DNA of 64,000 nucleotides from Jaltomata sinuosa (Eukaryota; Streptophyta; Magnoliopsida; Solanales; Solanaceae). The stretch covers positions 62,001 to 126,000 of the forward strand of contig QJPP01004075.1 of NCBI GenBank assembly GCA_003996215.1. The letters are read 5' to 3'. Made by a program: the position numbers and the translations under genes. This document shows positions 47,028 through 58,358 of the stretch, in pieces. Under the pieces are notes generated by a model. That model was not told where the DNA came from. It was given only the letters and a program-made list of their open reading frames with translations, and did no database searches. How positions within the stretch are numbered: the first letter of the stretch is position 1; each line of letters begins with the position of its first letter.

Positions 47028-47045
47028 TCCCCAACAATGGCGCCA
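47028..47045 (-). other. Primer-binding site, tRNA-Asp (B)
   Basis: TGGCGCCATTGTTGGGGA on the minus strand, three transitions away from the tRNA-Asp complement. Confidence 0.85.
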
Positions 47046-47049
47046 TTTT

Positions 47050-48518
47050 ATATGATGTCCAAAATAACTCTCCTAAAAGAAGGTGTCAACGGTAGTCACA
47101 AAACAATAACCCAATGAGAGTTGGGGTCAAATCCACGAGGATTGGTATGGAGATTTACAAAAAATTGTAAGTTGATTCACAAGAGCAAGCGCAACATTCA
47201 AGCAAGTAAAGTTAATGGGGGAATTGGCTTCAGGAACAAATTGAAACAAAGCAGCAGTGTAAACACAAGTGTTTGTATTTAGATTAGAAAGACCAGGGGT
47301 GTGCTTCCGATGGGTTCATGCATTGGGATTGGGGTTGATTATTTAAGCTATTTTTTATCAAAGTTTGGGTAGCCTTGGTTCAAGTCATGTTTAGTTATTT
47401 TTCAACCTACCAAACATATATACACCATCGTTCCTCTTTAACCCCATAGTTTAGCAATAACACAACCAATTGGCTTAGGTGAGTTAAGTTATTTCTAGCA
47501 TTAACTCTTAGGTGGGAATTTCCTAAATTAAGCTATTTCTAGCCTCAATTCTTAGGTGGAAATCCCAAATCCCTACTATTGAATCCTTACCCAATTATAG
47601 AACTCCTTTCTCAAGCAAGAACTTAATTAGCAAGCTAAATTAATGTTTACAACCATCAGTTTTATAATTAAAACATAAAGAGTTCAATAGACTCATACAT
47701 AATAATCAATTATAAACCCAAATAATCAACACCCATCCCCAAATTCAAACACCCATCATGCACACACCCTTACAATTGAATTTAGCTACTCATAATGAAG
47801 GAAAAGGAGAATATACCAAGTGGGTAATCTTTAGTTCCATTCATCCTTATAAACTATCTTCAATTCCAAGCTCAAATATTCAACCATGGTGTTTTTCTCA
47901 ATTCAAGGAAGAAGAAAGTAAGAAAACTTGTGCTCAAAAGTGTACTCTAACAACTATATCCTAATTAGGGAAAAAGTTTGTATAAAATCCTTGCACAGAT
48001 CCCAAAAAAGGGTCTTAGAAGATTCCAATCACGCAATGGATTTTTGGACCATTTTTCCCTTTGGGGAACTTGCGTCTGTACATTTTATGGAACCTGCGGC
48101 CGCCCTTGATGACTTGCAGCACATAGGTGCCAAGTCTCTTGGGCAGTGTTGAACCTTCATCTGCGGGTCCATCTGCGCGGGCACCTGTGGCTGAATTTGA
48201 TGATTTGAGGCATGCAGGTGCCTACATTCCAAGGCAGTGATTCCACTCCTGCTTGCGCTAGCACCTACAAAATAGAGGTGCCTTCATGTGACCTGTAGGT
48301 CCTCATGCATCTCCTGAGCATATCTTTTCTCTCCTTGTCATCTCTTGACTTAGCCTCTATTTATAGATCATTTGGGTTCAACTCCTCTTTTTCCTTCATT
48401 GATCAAGAGTGCTATGCATATAAGACAATAAAGGCATAAAATCCTCCTAAATCACATCAAATCAAGGGAATAACTCATGATTAAGAGCTAAATAAGTTGG
48501 TAGATTACCAACTTATCA
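47050..48518 (-). repeat. 5' LTR of B
   Basis: Collinear with the 3' LTR; the inner edge is uncertain by about three bases. A word array lies at 48040-48310. Confidence 0.87.
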
Positions 48519-49955
48519 ATAGATACATATAAAAGGTAGTAAATATATAACATGGGCCCTAAAAACAAATGAAAGATGATATATAAAAAATACCATCCCG
48601 GACTTGGTGTCACCAGTACAAGAGCTCCTAAAAGTATGAGAGTAAGGCTATACAAAAGATGCAGTTGTCTGGCACATATAAAACATTGATAGTAGGTATA
48701 AGATGGAAAGTAGTAAATCTCTGGATTCCAAGAGCTCACTATGATCTAAACAGAAAAAGTCCATGAACGAGCGAGATATCAACAAGGGTGAGTCATACTG
48801 GGCCTGACATTAGAAAATGAAGAAGAAATATAATATGAGTACAAAAACATGAGGTACTCAGTAGGCATCATAGGACAACTGAGCTCAGAAAAATTGAATA
48901 TATAGTATAAATAACATGAAAAGGAATAACACATCAGACACTAACCTAGATATCTCAACATACAAGGAATAAAGAGAAAATAATAGTAATAATACAAGTA
49001 ATATAAGGATAACTGAGTGATGCGGTGCCATATGAGATGGTGCAATGCATTATGAGATAGTGCAATGCAGTATATGGCCAATGCAAAAAAATAAAACCTG
49101 GAGTAATCTCATGGGCCGCCGGAGCTCATTAACAAATGCTGAGAAGTAAGACCCAAACTATTCTCATGGGCTGCTGGAGCTCATCAACAAATGCAAAAAA
49201 GTAAAACCTGGAGTGTTGTCACAGGCCGTCGGAGATCATAAACAAATGTGGAAAAGTGAAATCCAGAGTATTCTCATGGGACGGCAGAGCTCATCAAGAT
49301 ATGCAGAAAGTAAACTGAGAAAAGGTTTAGGAATGCCCCTCGATCGAATATAAACAGTAGTACAGTTTCTGCTTTTAAAACAAAAAATTTGTACAGTTCC
49401 TCCTAATTTAGATATCAGTAGTAAAACAATATAATTCAGTTGGTAATTTGAGATCGGTAGTAAGATGGTACAAATTCATATTTAAAGACAAAAACCAGTA
49501 TCAAGAGTGGTACAATCCTCTCTTTTAAACCGAAAACCAGTATTTTTCTCCAAACTATTCCATAATCCATGTGTATGATTGTAAGTGCCAACATAAATAT
49601 ATATATATATATAAATGTACATACAAAATAGGGTAAAACCACCCTCCATATCAAGATCACACTAACCTGGAGTCCAGCCAGTCTGAAACCACAGCCTTGG
49701 GCCCACAATATCAATGCATAAGGATAATACAGAAAATAATACAATACAATAGTAAATAGATCAATAACAACTCGCTCTACCACAAAATCCTACCCCAACT
49801 TATACTACGGATTTCTAAGCTAACCATAGTAATATAATAAGAAACCTAAAACTAAGGCTAAAGAAGGAATACTAGTCTAAATTCCCAAAAACAGGCCATA
49901 CATACATAATTTGCTATAATCCTAACACTACCTATCAATTCCCCTAACCAACATG
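48519..49955 (-). repeat. 3' LTR of C, middle piece in unit 1
   Basis: Starts with the ATAGA duplication and continues the C LTR as at 58498 to about 59955. Contains the 55-bp tandem repeat and a TA-rich microsatellite at 49600-49612. No gene. Confidence 0.85.
49081..49310 (-). repeat. 55-bp tandem repeat, four copies, in LTR C (unit 1)
   Basis: AATGC-type unit starts recur about every 55 bases at 49081, 49136, 49191, 49246 and 49301. Other copies of the array are at 52880-53110 and 59062-59286, with a weaker version near 63010-63170. Confidence 0.8.
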
Positions 49956-50790
49956 CAACACTTGTAGTTCCGGCACTCATCATGTGTTTGGCTAGAAATT
50001 CAATTTGAGTCATCATCTTATGCCATACCATCATCCCGTTCTTTCTCTTTCCTTCTCATCTCATTTGTCATTATGGAGGAGGTGACACTTGATGCCACCT
50101 CGGACTCTTTTATATGAAAAGACCTATTTGTCTTAATCATTCTATCCAAAGGAGCTTTTGCAAGACCAAATGTTTAATCCATGATAGAACCACCCGCAAT
50201 ATTGTTTGCCACAGATTTGTTCATTGAGTCAAGTGACCAATAAAAGATTTGTAGTAGAACTCCATCCAGTAGCCCGTGGTTAAGACATAACAACTTTTTC
50301 TTGAACTCAACCATACCCCATGCAAAGTTTCATTCGGCAATTGTCGGAAGTTTGTGATTTCATAGCATAATTGCAACATCCTTGAAGGTCGGAAGAACTG
50401 GTCTAATAAAGCCTCAACTAACTCATTCGATGATATGATGGAGCCCTCAGGGAGCTCCTCTAGCCAAGCAATTGCCTCTCCCATGAGAAAAAATGGAAAT
50501 AGTCAAAGTCGTATTGACTCTTGACTAATATTTTGGATGTTAAATGGTTGGAAAATCTCTACAAAGTTTCAAATGTGCCGATTAGCATCCGTATTTGCTA
50601 GTCCTCCATACAAGCCCTTTATTTGTATCAAATGCACCATAGAGTTTGTCACGTGGAAGACTGCATTACCAATGGTGGGAGGTAAGCGAATGGCACCTGC
50701 TGCACCATAAACAACTGACTCGTCCTCCATATCTATGAATTTGTCAACGTTTCCTTGCATTCTAGCATAGCTCATAAGTAACATGTTCAC
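49956..50790 (-). pseudogene. Duplicated B gag fragment
   Basis: 50790-50569 gives GNAVFHVTNSMVHLIQIKGL and ends at the same TGA as 46720-46941. 50484-50221 gives WLEELPEGSIISSNELVEAL and a damaged gag domain. It begins abruptly at 49956 against C LTR sequence, so protease and everything after it are missing. The shared TGA shows that the nonsense change came before the duplication, or was in the source family. Confidence 0.8.
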
Positions 50791-50876
50791 AACACCAAAA
50801 ATAACAAAAACGTAAAAGAAAAGAAAATGATAAACTAATGTGAATCAATAGACAATAAATGGAAATCAAAAACCAA

Positions 50877-50894
50877 TCCCCGGCAATGGCGCCA
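50877..50894 (-). other. Primer-binding site, tRNA-Asp (unit 2)
   Basis: TGGCGCCATTGCCGGGGA on the minus strand, one transition from the tRNA-Asp complement, less decayed than the unit 1 copy. Confidence 0.85.
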
Positions 50895-50898
50895 TTTT

Positions 50899-52318
50899 TT
50901 ATGATGTCCAAAATAACTCTCCTAAAAGAAGGTGGCAACAGTAGTCACAAAATAATAACCTAATGTGAGTTGGGGTCGAATCCATAAGGATTGGTACGGA
51001 GATTTACAACAAATTGTAAGTCGATTCACAAGCGCAAGCGCAATGTTCAAGAAAGTAAAGAAAATGGGTAAATTGGCTTTAGGAACGTAAATTCAAATTG
51101 AAACAAAGAAACGGTGTAAACACAAGTGTTTGTATTAAGATTATAAAGACCATGGGTGTGCTTTCGATGGGGTCATGCATTGGAATTGGGGTTGATTATT
51201 CAAGCTATTTTCGATCAAAGTGTGGGTAGCCTTGGTTCAAGTCATGTTTAGTTGTTTTTCAACCTACCAAACATATATACACCATCTCTCCTCTCGAACC
51301 CCATAGTTTAGCAATAAAATAACCAATTGTCTTAGGTGAGTTAAGTTTTTTCTAGCCTCAATTCTTAGGTGAAAATCCTAAATTCCTACTATTGAATCCT
51401 TACCTAATTATAGAACTCCTTTCTCAAGCAAGGACTTAATTAGCAAGCTAAATTTATGATTGCAACCATCGGTTTTATAATTAAAACATTAAAGATTCAA
51501 TAGACCCATACATAATAATCAATTATAAACCCAAATAATCAACACCCATCCCTAAATTTAAATACCCATCATGCACACACCCCTAGAATTGAATTTAGTT
51601 ACTCATAATGAAGGAAAAAGAGAATGTACCAAGTGGATAATCTTTAGTTCCATTCATCTTCATAAACTATCTTCAATTCCAAGCTCAAATATTCAAAAAT
51701 GGTGTTTTTCTCAATTCAAGGAAGAATAAAGTAAGAAAACTTGTACTCAAAAGTGTACTCTAGCAACTATATCCTAATTGGGGAAAAAGTTGGTATAAAA
51801 TCCTTGCACAGATCCCAAAAATGGGTCTTAGAAGATTCCAATCACGCAATGGCTTTTTGGACCATTTTTCCCTTTGGGGAACTTGCGTCTGTACCTGCGG
51901 CCGCCTTTGATGACTTGCGGCACGTAGGTGCCAAGTCTCTTGGGCAGTGTTGAACCTCATCTGCGGGTCCATCTGCGCGGGCAACTGCGCCTGACTTTGA
52001 TGACTTGAGGCATGCAGGTGCCTATATTCCAAGGCAGTGATTCCACTCCCACTTGCGCTGGCACCTGCAAAACACAGGTGCGTTCATGCGACTCGCAGGT
52101 CCTCACACACCTCTTGAGCAGATCTTTTCTCTCCTAGTCATCTCTTGACTTAGCCTCCATTTATAGCTCATTTGGGTTCAAATCCTCTTCTTCCTTCATT
52201 GATCAAGAGTTTCATGCATATAAGATAATAAAGGCATAAAATGCTCCTAAATCACATCAAATCAAGGCAATAACTCTTGATTAAAAGCTAAATAAGTTGG
52301 TAGATTACCAACTTATCA
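50899..52318 (-). repeat. B LTR in unit 2
   Basis: Collinear with 47050-48518. A word array lies at about 51890-52110. Confidence 0.85.
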
Positions 52319-53625
52319 ATAGATACATATAAAAGGTACTAAATATATAACATGGGCCCTAAAAAACAAAAGAAACATGATATATACAAAATACCATCTC
52401 GGACTAGGTGTCACAAGTAAAAGTACCCCTAAAAGTATGAGAGTAAGGTTATACAAAAGATACAGTTGTCTGGCCGATACAAAACATTGATAGTAGATAT
52501 AAGATGGAAAGTAGTAAATCTCTGGATGCCAAGTGCTCACCACAATCAAAACAGAAAAAGTCCACGAACAAGCGAGGTATCAACGAGGGTGACTCATACA
52601 GGGCACGACATCAAAAAAGATGCAGAAGTATAGTATGAGTACAAAAATACGAGGTACTCAGCAGGCATCATAGGCCAACTGAGCTCAGAAAAAGTGAATA
52701 TATAGTTTAAATAACATGAAAAGGAATAACACGTCAGAAACTAACCTATATATCTCAACATACAAGGAATAAAGAGAAAATAGTACTAATAATACAAGTA
52801 ATATAAAGATAATTGAGTGATGAGGTGCCGTATGAGATGGTGCAGTGCATTATGAGATAGTGCAATGAATTGTATGGCCAATGCAAGAAAATAAAACCTG
52901 GAGTAATCTCATGGGATGCCGTAGCTCCACAGCAAATGCTGAAAAGTAAAACCCAAAGTATTCTCACGGGTTGCTGGAGCGCATCAACAAATGCAAAAAA
53001 GTAAAACCTGGAGTATTCGAACAGGCCGCCAAAGATCATCAACAAATGCAGAAAAGTAAAATCCAGAGTATTCTCATAGGCCGCCGAAGCTCATCAATAT
53101 TTGCAGAAAGTAAACTGAGAAAAGGTTCAGCAATGCCCCTCAGATCGAATATAAACAGTTGTACAGTTTCTCTTTTTAAAACAAAAAATCCGTACAGTTT
53201 CTCCTAATTTAGAAATCAGTAGTAAAACAATACAATTCCTTTGGTAATTTGAGATCCATAGTAAGATGGCACAAATTCCTATTTAAAGCCAAAAACCAGT
53301 ATCAAGGGTGGTACGAATCTCTCTTTTAAACCAAAAACCAGTATTTTTCTCTAAACTATTCGATAATCCATGTGTATGAATGTAGTTGCCAACACAAGTA
53401 TATATATATGTGTGTGTATATATATATATATAAATGTACATACCAAACAGGGTAAAACCACCTCCATATCAAGATCACACTAACCTGGATTCCAGCTAGT
53501 CTGAAACCACGGCCTCGGGCCCACAATATCAATGCATAAGGATAATATGGAAAAGAATACAATACAAAAGTAAATAGATCAATAACAACCCACTCTACCA
53601 TGAAATCCTACCCCAACCTATACTA
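52319..53625 (-). repeat. 3' LTR of C in unit 2, joined to integrase
   Basis: Follows the C LTR to the equivalent of about 59797, then switches directly to the integrase tail. About 1.3 kb of LTR is missing here. Confidence 0.8.
53399..53432. repeat. TA/TG microsatellite in LTR C
   Basis: (TA)n(TG)n(TA)n. The same position in other C-type LTRs holds different lengths: 49600-49612, 59588-59609 and 63319-63358. Confidence 0.85.
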
Positions 53626-53639
53626 TGGTCTCGTCTAAC

Positions 53640-54830
53640 TGAACCCACTCCCACTGAAGCACGTGAGACTCATCCGGAATGTACTGCCTCAACATAGACA
53701 CATGGAAAACATGGTAAACACCTGAAAGAGATAGAGGCAAAGCTAACTCATAAGTTGACTCCCCAACCCATCATAGAACCTCAAATAGCTCGATGAACCT
53801 AGGGCTAAGCTTGACCTTCCTCCTGAACCTCATCACGCCGTTCATAGGTGACACACGAAGGAACACTCTCTCTCAAACCATAAACTCCAAATCAAAAACT
53901 CTTATGTCTGTATAGCTCTTCTTCATACTTTGAGCAGTATGGAACCTCTCCTGAATCATCCATACTTTATCCATGGAATCATACAAAAAAATAGTGCCCC
54001 AAGGCCTAAACTCGAAAGCATCGAACCAACCCACCAAAGACCTACACCTCCTACCATAAAATGCCTCGAATGGAGCCATTTGAATACTCGAATGGTAACT
54101 GTTATTATAAGCAAATTCTACCAAAGCCAAGAACTAGTCCGACTGACCCCCAAAGTCAATTACAATTACACATGGCCGTAGCATATCCCCGAAAACCTGA
54201 ATAGTTTGGTCAAACTGACCATCAATCAGTGGATGGAAACTAAGCTAAACTAGGGTACCCAACTCTCTTTGAATCGACCTCCAAAAACATGATGTAAACT
54301 GAGTACCATGGTTGGAAATGATAGAAACAGGCAACCTATGCAAATGGACAATCTGTCGAATATAGATCTAAGCCAGCCTCTCCAAACTGTACAAAGTCTG
54401 AACCTACAGAAAGTGAGCAGACTTGGTCAACCTATCCATAATGACCCAAATAGAAATATGTCTCTGAAAAGTACGTGGAAAACCTACCACAAAGTCCATA
54501 GTTATCCACTCTCACTTCAACTCAGGAATTGGTAGCCTCTGGTGCTCGTATGTCACTTGCTGATAGTTCAAGCACCTAGACCCAAACTCTGAGATATCTC
54601 ACTTTATCCCACACCACCAGTAGTGCTTCCTCAAGTCATGGTACATCTTTTCTTCCCCTGGATGTATAGAATATCTAGAACAATGGGCCTTCTCCATAAT
54701 CAATCTAACCAAATCTCTATCTCTAGGAACACAGATATGCCCTTTAATCCACAAAACACCCTATGGAACTATGGTCGCCTTCCTAACCTCTCCACTCAAC
54801 ACCTTATTGTGAATAATACTCAAACTATTG
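53640..54830 (-). pseudogene. Integrase of element C, broken
   Basis: Read leftwards from about 54620: a zinc-binding remnant and linker (CLNYQQVTYEHQRLPIPE), the core motif MDFVVGFPR near 54500, then an open frame at 54130-53873 with LVEFAYNNSYHSSIQMAPFE and FYGRRCRS, the standard C-terminal part of the core. 53870-53640 gives MRFRRKVKLSPRFI and then YHVFHVSML and DESHVLQWEW in broken frames, the tail that leads into a chromodomain in chromoviruses. The chromodomain itself is absent because the LTR joins here. Integrase would insert the cDNA; frameshifts and stops make this copy inactive. Confidence 0.8.
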
Positions 54831-54839
54831 TGCTTGAAT

Positions 54840-56239
54840 CTACTCCAACAATATAGACCTATTCTCTACACAAACAAGAATCTGCCCAGGCTCAGAAATA
54901 TCAAGTCTAACCAACCTGTTGGCTAAGGACTGGATGTTTGAAGCCAAAGGTCGCTCCTCTTCCACTAGGAATGCCAAACTTCCCATACTCACTGCCTTCG
55001 GGCTCAAGGCATCTTCTACTACATTTGCCTTGCCTAGATGATAGAGAATCAAAATGTCATAGTCCTTAAGAAACTCCTACAACCTATGTTGTCTCAAATT
55101 AACATCCTTCTGGATGAAATTGTACTGAAGACTATGATGGTCGGTGAAGATCTCACAGTAAACCCTATATAGATAGTTCCTCAAAATCATCAATGCAAAG
55201 ACTACTGTTGCTATCTCCAAGTCATGAGTAGGTTAGTTCTTCTGATTAACCTTCAGCTGTCTAGAAGCATATGCAATAACTCTGCCCTGCTACATCAACA
55301 CACATTCCAAGCTAACTATGGAAGTATCACAATATACTGCAGACCCATGGCCCCTCAACTAGAAGAGTCAAAATCAGAGCTGAAGTGAATAAGGCCTTGA
55401 GCTTTAGAAAGCTCACCTCACGCTTATCGAACCACTAGAAAGGGAAATTCTTCTAAGTCAATCTAGTCAATGGAACTAAAGTAGATGAAAACCCCTCCAC
55501 AAATAGTCTATAGTAACCTGCTAACCCGATAAAACTTCAAACCTTTGTAGGAGAAGTGGGCCTATCCCATTCACAAACTGCCTCATTTTTTGTTGGATCC
55601 ACCATTATCCCATCCTTGAACACCACGTGCTCCAAGAATGCCACATATTCAAGATAAAACTCACACTTAGAGAACTTGGCAAACAATTGTTGATCCCGCA
55701 AACTCTGAAGCACAACTCTCAAATGCTGCTCATGCTCCTCCCTACTTCTCAAGTAGACTAAGATGTCTTTGATGAACACTATAAGAAATTAGTCTAAATA
55801 TGCCCTAAACACGTGGTTCATCAACTCCATAAATGTTGCAAAGGCATTGGTCAAACCAAAAGACATAACTAGGAATTCATAGTGGCCGTAATAAGCCCTA
55901 CAAGCAGTCTTTGAAATGTCCACAACCCTGATCCTTAATAGATACACTAGTCTTGATAAATCCCTTACTCAGAAGATCCTAGTGTATCTTCTTTAGCTCC
56001 TTCAAATCAGTTAGTGCCATCTAATATGGCAGAATAGAGATGGGATAAGTGCTCGGCTCAATATCAATGCCAAAGTTAATATCATAATCGGGCAGAAGAC
56101 TTGGTAAATTAGTAGAAAACACATAGGAATACTTGCAAACCACAGGAATTGACTTAAGTGAATCAATGTAAGTGCTAGTATCAAGAATATAAGCAAGATA
56201 AGACAAATACCCTTTACCCATCAACCACCGCACCCTCAT
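54840..56239 (-). pseudogene. Reverse transcriptase-RNase H of element C, broken
   Basis: 56239-56021 is the N-terminal approach to reverse transcriptase (GYLSYLAYILDT, LPSLLPDYDINFGIDIEPST). Palm and fingers are frame-broken at 56000-55780. 55779-55537 carries the catalytic region MFIKDILVYLRSREEHEQHL, then FAKFSKCEFYLE. The first of the two metal-binding aspartates expected in this motif is lysine, so this copy could not polymerise. RNase H and connection follow in fragments; 55052-54840 has ILYHLGKANVVEDALSPKAV, the usual RNase H end. The enzyme would copy the element's RNA into DNA. Confidence 0.85.
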
Positions 56240-56399
56240 AAATGATATAACTCCCTCGGCACATGGCTATTGGTACCCTTCCACACTATAGGACATATAC
56301 CAGGTATAATCAAAGTAACTATCTTGGCAAAGTAATCAAAGACCAGAAGATAGGGAGATAGTCAATCCATGCCTAGAATCACATCAAAATCTACCATAT

Positions 56400-56762
56400 C
56401 TAAGATGACCAGGTCTACCCACATGTCATACCCTAAGATAGTCACCACAATGGACCAATATACACGATTCACTACTAATGAATCACCTAGGAGAGTAGCT
56501 ACTCATACCTTAATATAGTCACCACAACTGACCAATATACATAATTCACTATTAATGAACCACCTACGAAAGTAGCTACATGCATAGGCACATGCAAAGA
56601 TTCATATAGTAACTCTAGATAAGTAGCAAAGTAAGCAGACACATAAAAATATGTAGTCGCCGGATCATATAATATAGAAGTTAGCTGATGACAAATTAAG
56701 ATTGTACCTGTGATGATGAAATCTAAAGCCTCAACCTCTAGTCTACTCGAAAAAACATTCAT
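56400..56762 (-). pseudogene. Aspartic protease of element C, broken
   Basis: An 87-codon frame (56762-56499) reads EALDFIITGTILICHQLTS and ILYDPATTYFYVSAYFATYL, the gypsy protease fold around its active site. The loop normally reads DPGST; here it is DPATT, keeping the aspartate but losing the glycine and serine. Downstream a 77-base segment is tandemly duplicated (starts at 56441 and 56518), which shifts the frame. The protease would cut the gag-pol product. Confidence 0.8.
56437..56590 (-). repeat. 77-bp tandem duplication inside the C protease
   Basis: GTCACCACAA occurs at 56441 and 56518, and the sequence between them is repeated with scattered changes. 77 is not a multiple of three. 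Confidence 0.85.
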
Positions 56763-58151
56763 CTGGCTTTTTCCGCTACAACCACCTGACCTACCTGGGT
56801 GAGAAGCACCTCTAGCATCCTAGGAACCATCTCGACTACCCTACATACCACCTCTGGCCAGTGGCACTAGAGCCATGATGGCATAAACCTACTTGAACCT
56901 AGGAAAACTCCTCAAAAAGCACCCCCAACTCACCACACACATAACAACCTCTACTAGACGTACCTTGTTGTGATGACTCGGCTGAACTAGACTGGTCATA
57001 ACAGCCCGAATAACCAAAATGAGAACCCCATGAAGTCTGACCTAAACCTTGGCTGCTCTAACTACTATGACCTGAATAACCACCCTCTGTAATCTGTAAC
57101 ACTTCCTGAATAGGCTTGCTAGCCTGATAATATTGAGGGTAACCTCTACCAGGGAAACCCCTACATCTGGATTATAAGCCACTAAAACCACCCTAACAGT
57201 GTGGCCTTTTGTTGTCACCTCTATAGGCCTCGTGATGTATCCACTCAATAGTTTGTGCTTGATATATAACCTGAAGTAATGTAGACCCTGATGCTACTAG
57301 CTGCTCTATCACCAACCAAAATGGTAAAGTTAACCCCCTGACAAACTTCCTCGTGCTCTATCGGCATAATTATAGCAGCATGCCTAGACAGCTCATGGAA
57401 TTGCTCCTCATACTCTAAAACTAACAAAGAACTATGTTGGAGGTCTGTGAATTGATTTCTCAACCTATATCTCATGCTGCAAGGTACATACTTCTCCAAT
57501 AAAGACTTGGAAAGCTGAACCCAAGTCATTAGAGGTGACCCAACTGGTCTGCACTTAAGGTAGCTCTCAACCACTACTTAGTTGACCCCTTCATCTGGAA
57601 TATAGTACAATCTACCCTGTGAGACTCCACTAAGCCAAGGTTATGCAACCTCTCTTGACAACTCTTTAGAAACTCATAAGCATCCTTTTCTAGAGCACCT
57701 GGAAACCTTGGAGGACCCAATCTGATAAATTAACCAAGCATCTTTTACATCTCAAAATACATAACTGGCCTAGCTTCAAAGGGTTGAACAATGACTGGCA
57801 CTGGCGATACCTCTAATGGGGAGCCACAATAGTAGCAGGCTGTGTTCCTGAAATCTAAACATCATGTTCCACTGCCTGGGCTAAATTATGTGCCTTATCT
57901 CTAACATGTGAACCACTCAGAGTGTGGGGAACTACCCCTACTAGCGACATGCCCTCCAGAAAGCTAAGGATCTTGACCATAGGATCCTGAAGAATTAGCA
58001 TGGGTACAAATCCTGCTGGAGGCTGGGCTAGCGTCACACCTTCTGATTGATGATGTATATCCTTAATCTCTATCTCTGTCTTTGGTAATAGTTCTCTAGC
58101 AATGGGCTTAGGAGCCTCATCCTCACCCGCTTTAACCCTCATCCTATCCAT
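56763..58151 (-). pseudogene. Gag of element C, broken
   Basis: The frame starts MDRMRVKAGEDE at 58151. The gag domain is clear at 57574-57245: TWVQLSKSLLEKYVP, YRLRNQFTDLQHSS, YEEQFHELSRHAAIIMP. A zinc-knuckle remnant near 56960-56915 reads CYVCGELGCFLRSF, with the first two cysteines present but the histidine and last cysteine lost. Stops and shifts separate these parts. Gag would coat the RNA in particles. The start is 190 bases downstream of the primer site, normal spacing for this lineage. Confidence 0.8.
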
Positions 58152-58342
58152 CTGAGAAAGAATGTAACAAATGAAATTTAGAAGTTGATAGAGTCAAGAA
58201 CACAGGATAAGGAATCAAAAAGGTGTAATTTTCCTGAGAATTCCCTATAGCCTCCCAAAGATAAGATACGAATGTCATCATATTGATCTACAAGACCTTA
58301 CTAGGCCATTTCTCTTGTACTAGTAAGACCAGTGAACCTAAA

Positions 58343-58354
58343 GCTTTGATACCG
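58343..58354 (-). other. Decayed tRNA-Met primer-binding site (element C)
   Basis: CGGTATCAAAGC on the minus strand, two changes from TGGTATCAGAGC, next to LTR C. Confidence 0.75.
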
Positions 58355-58358
58355 TGCT

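Larger units (their letters stand above)
37198..48518 (-). mobile_element. Element B: non-autonomous relative of A with gag-protease and ORF2
   Basis: 11.3 kb. On the minus strand: 5' LTR (48518-47050), tRNA-Asp primer site, gag and a protease-like stretch, hairpin, word array, CT-rich leader, candidate intron with word array, ORF2, 2.3 kb non-coding, hairpin, polypurine tract, 3' LTR (38676-37198). The order is the same as in element A; sequence similarity is clear in gag and ORF2 but low in the LTRs. No reverse transcriptase or integrase was found. Flanked by ATAGA. Confidence 0.82.
46112..49955 (-). repeat. Tandem duplication, unit 1 (B gag + B LTR + C LTR)
   Basis: Contains B gag, the B 5' LTR, the B/C junction at 48518/48519 and C LTR sequence to CAACATGCAA. 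Unit 2 starts at 49956 with the same gag word, CACTTGTAGTTCC. Confidence 0.8.
49956..53625 (-). repeat. Tandem duplication, unit 2
   Basis: Repeats unit 1 in order: gag piece (49956-50790), primer site, B LTR (50899-52318), C LTR (52319-53625). The B/C junction, CTTATCA|ATAGATACAT, is the same as in unit 1. By eye the copies differ at very roughly one base in ten to fifteen. Confidence 0.8.

Noticed and set aside
50899..52318. A second, independent B insertion at the same site
   Set aside because: Identical joint with the C LTR and a shared nonsense codon in the flanking gag favour duplication over a second insertion at the same base.
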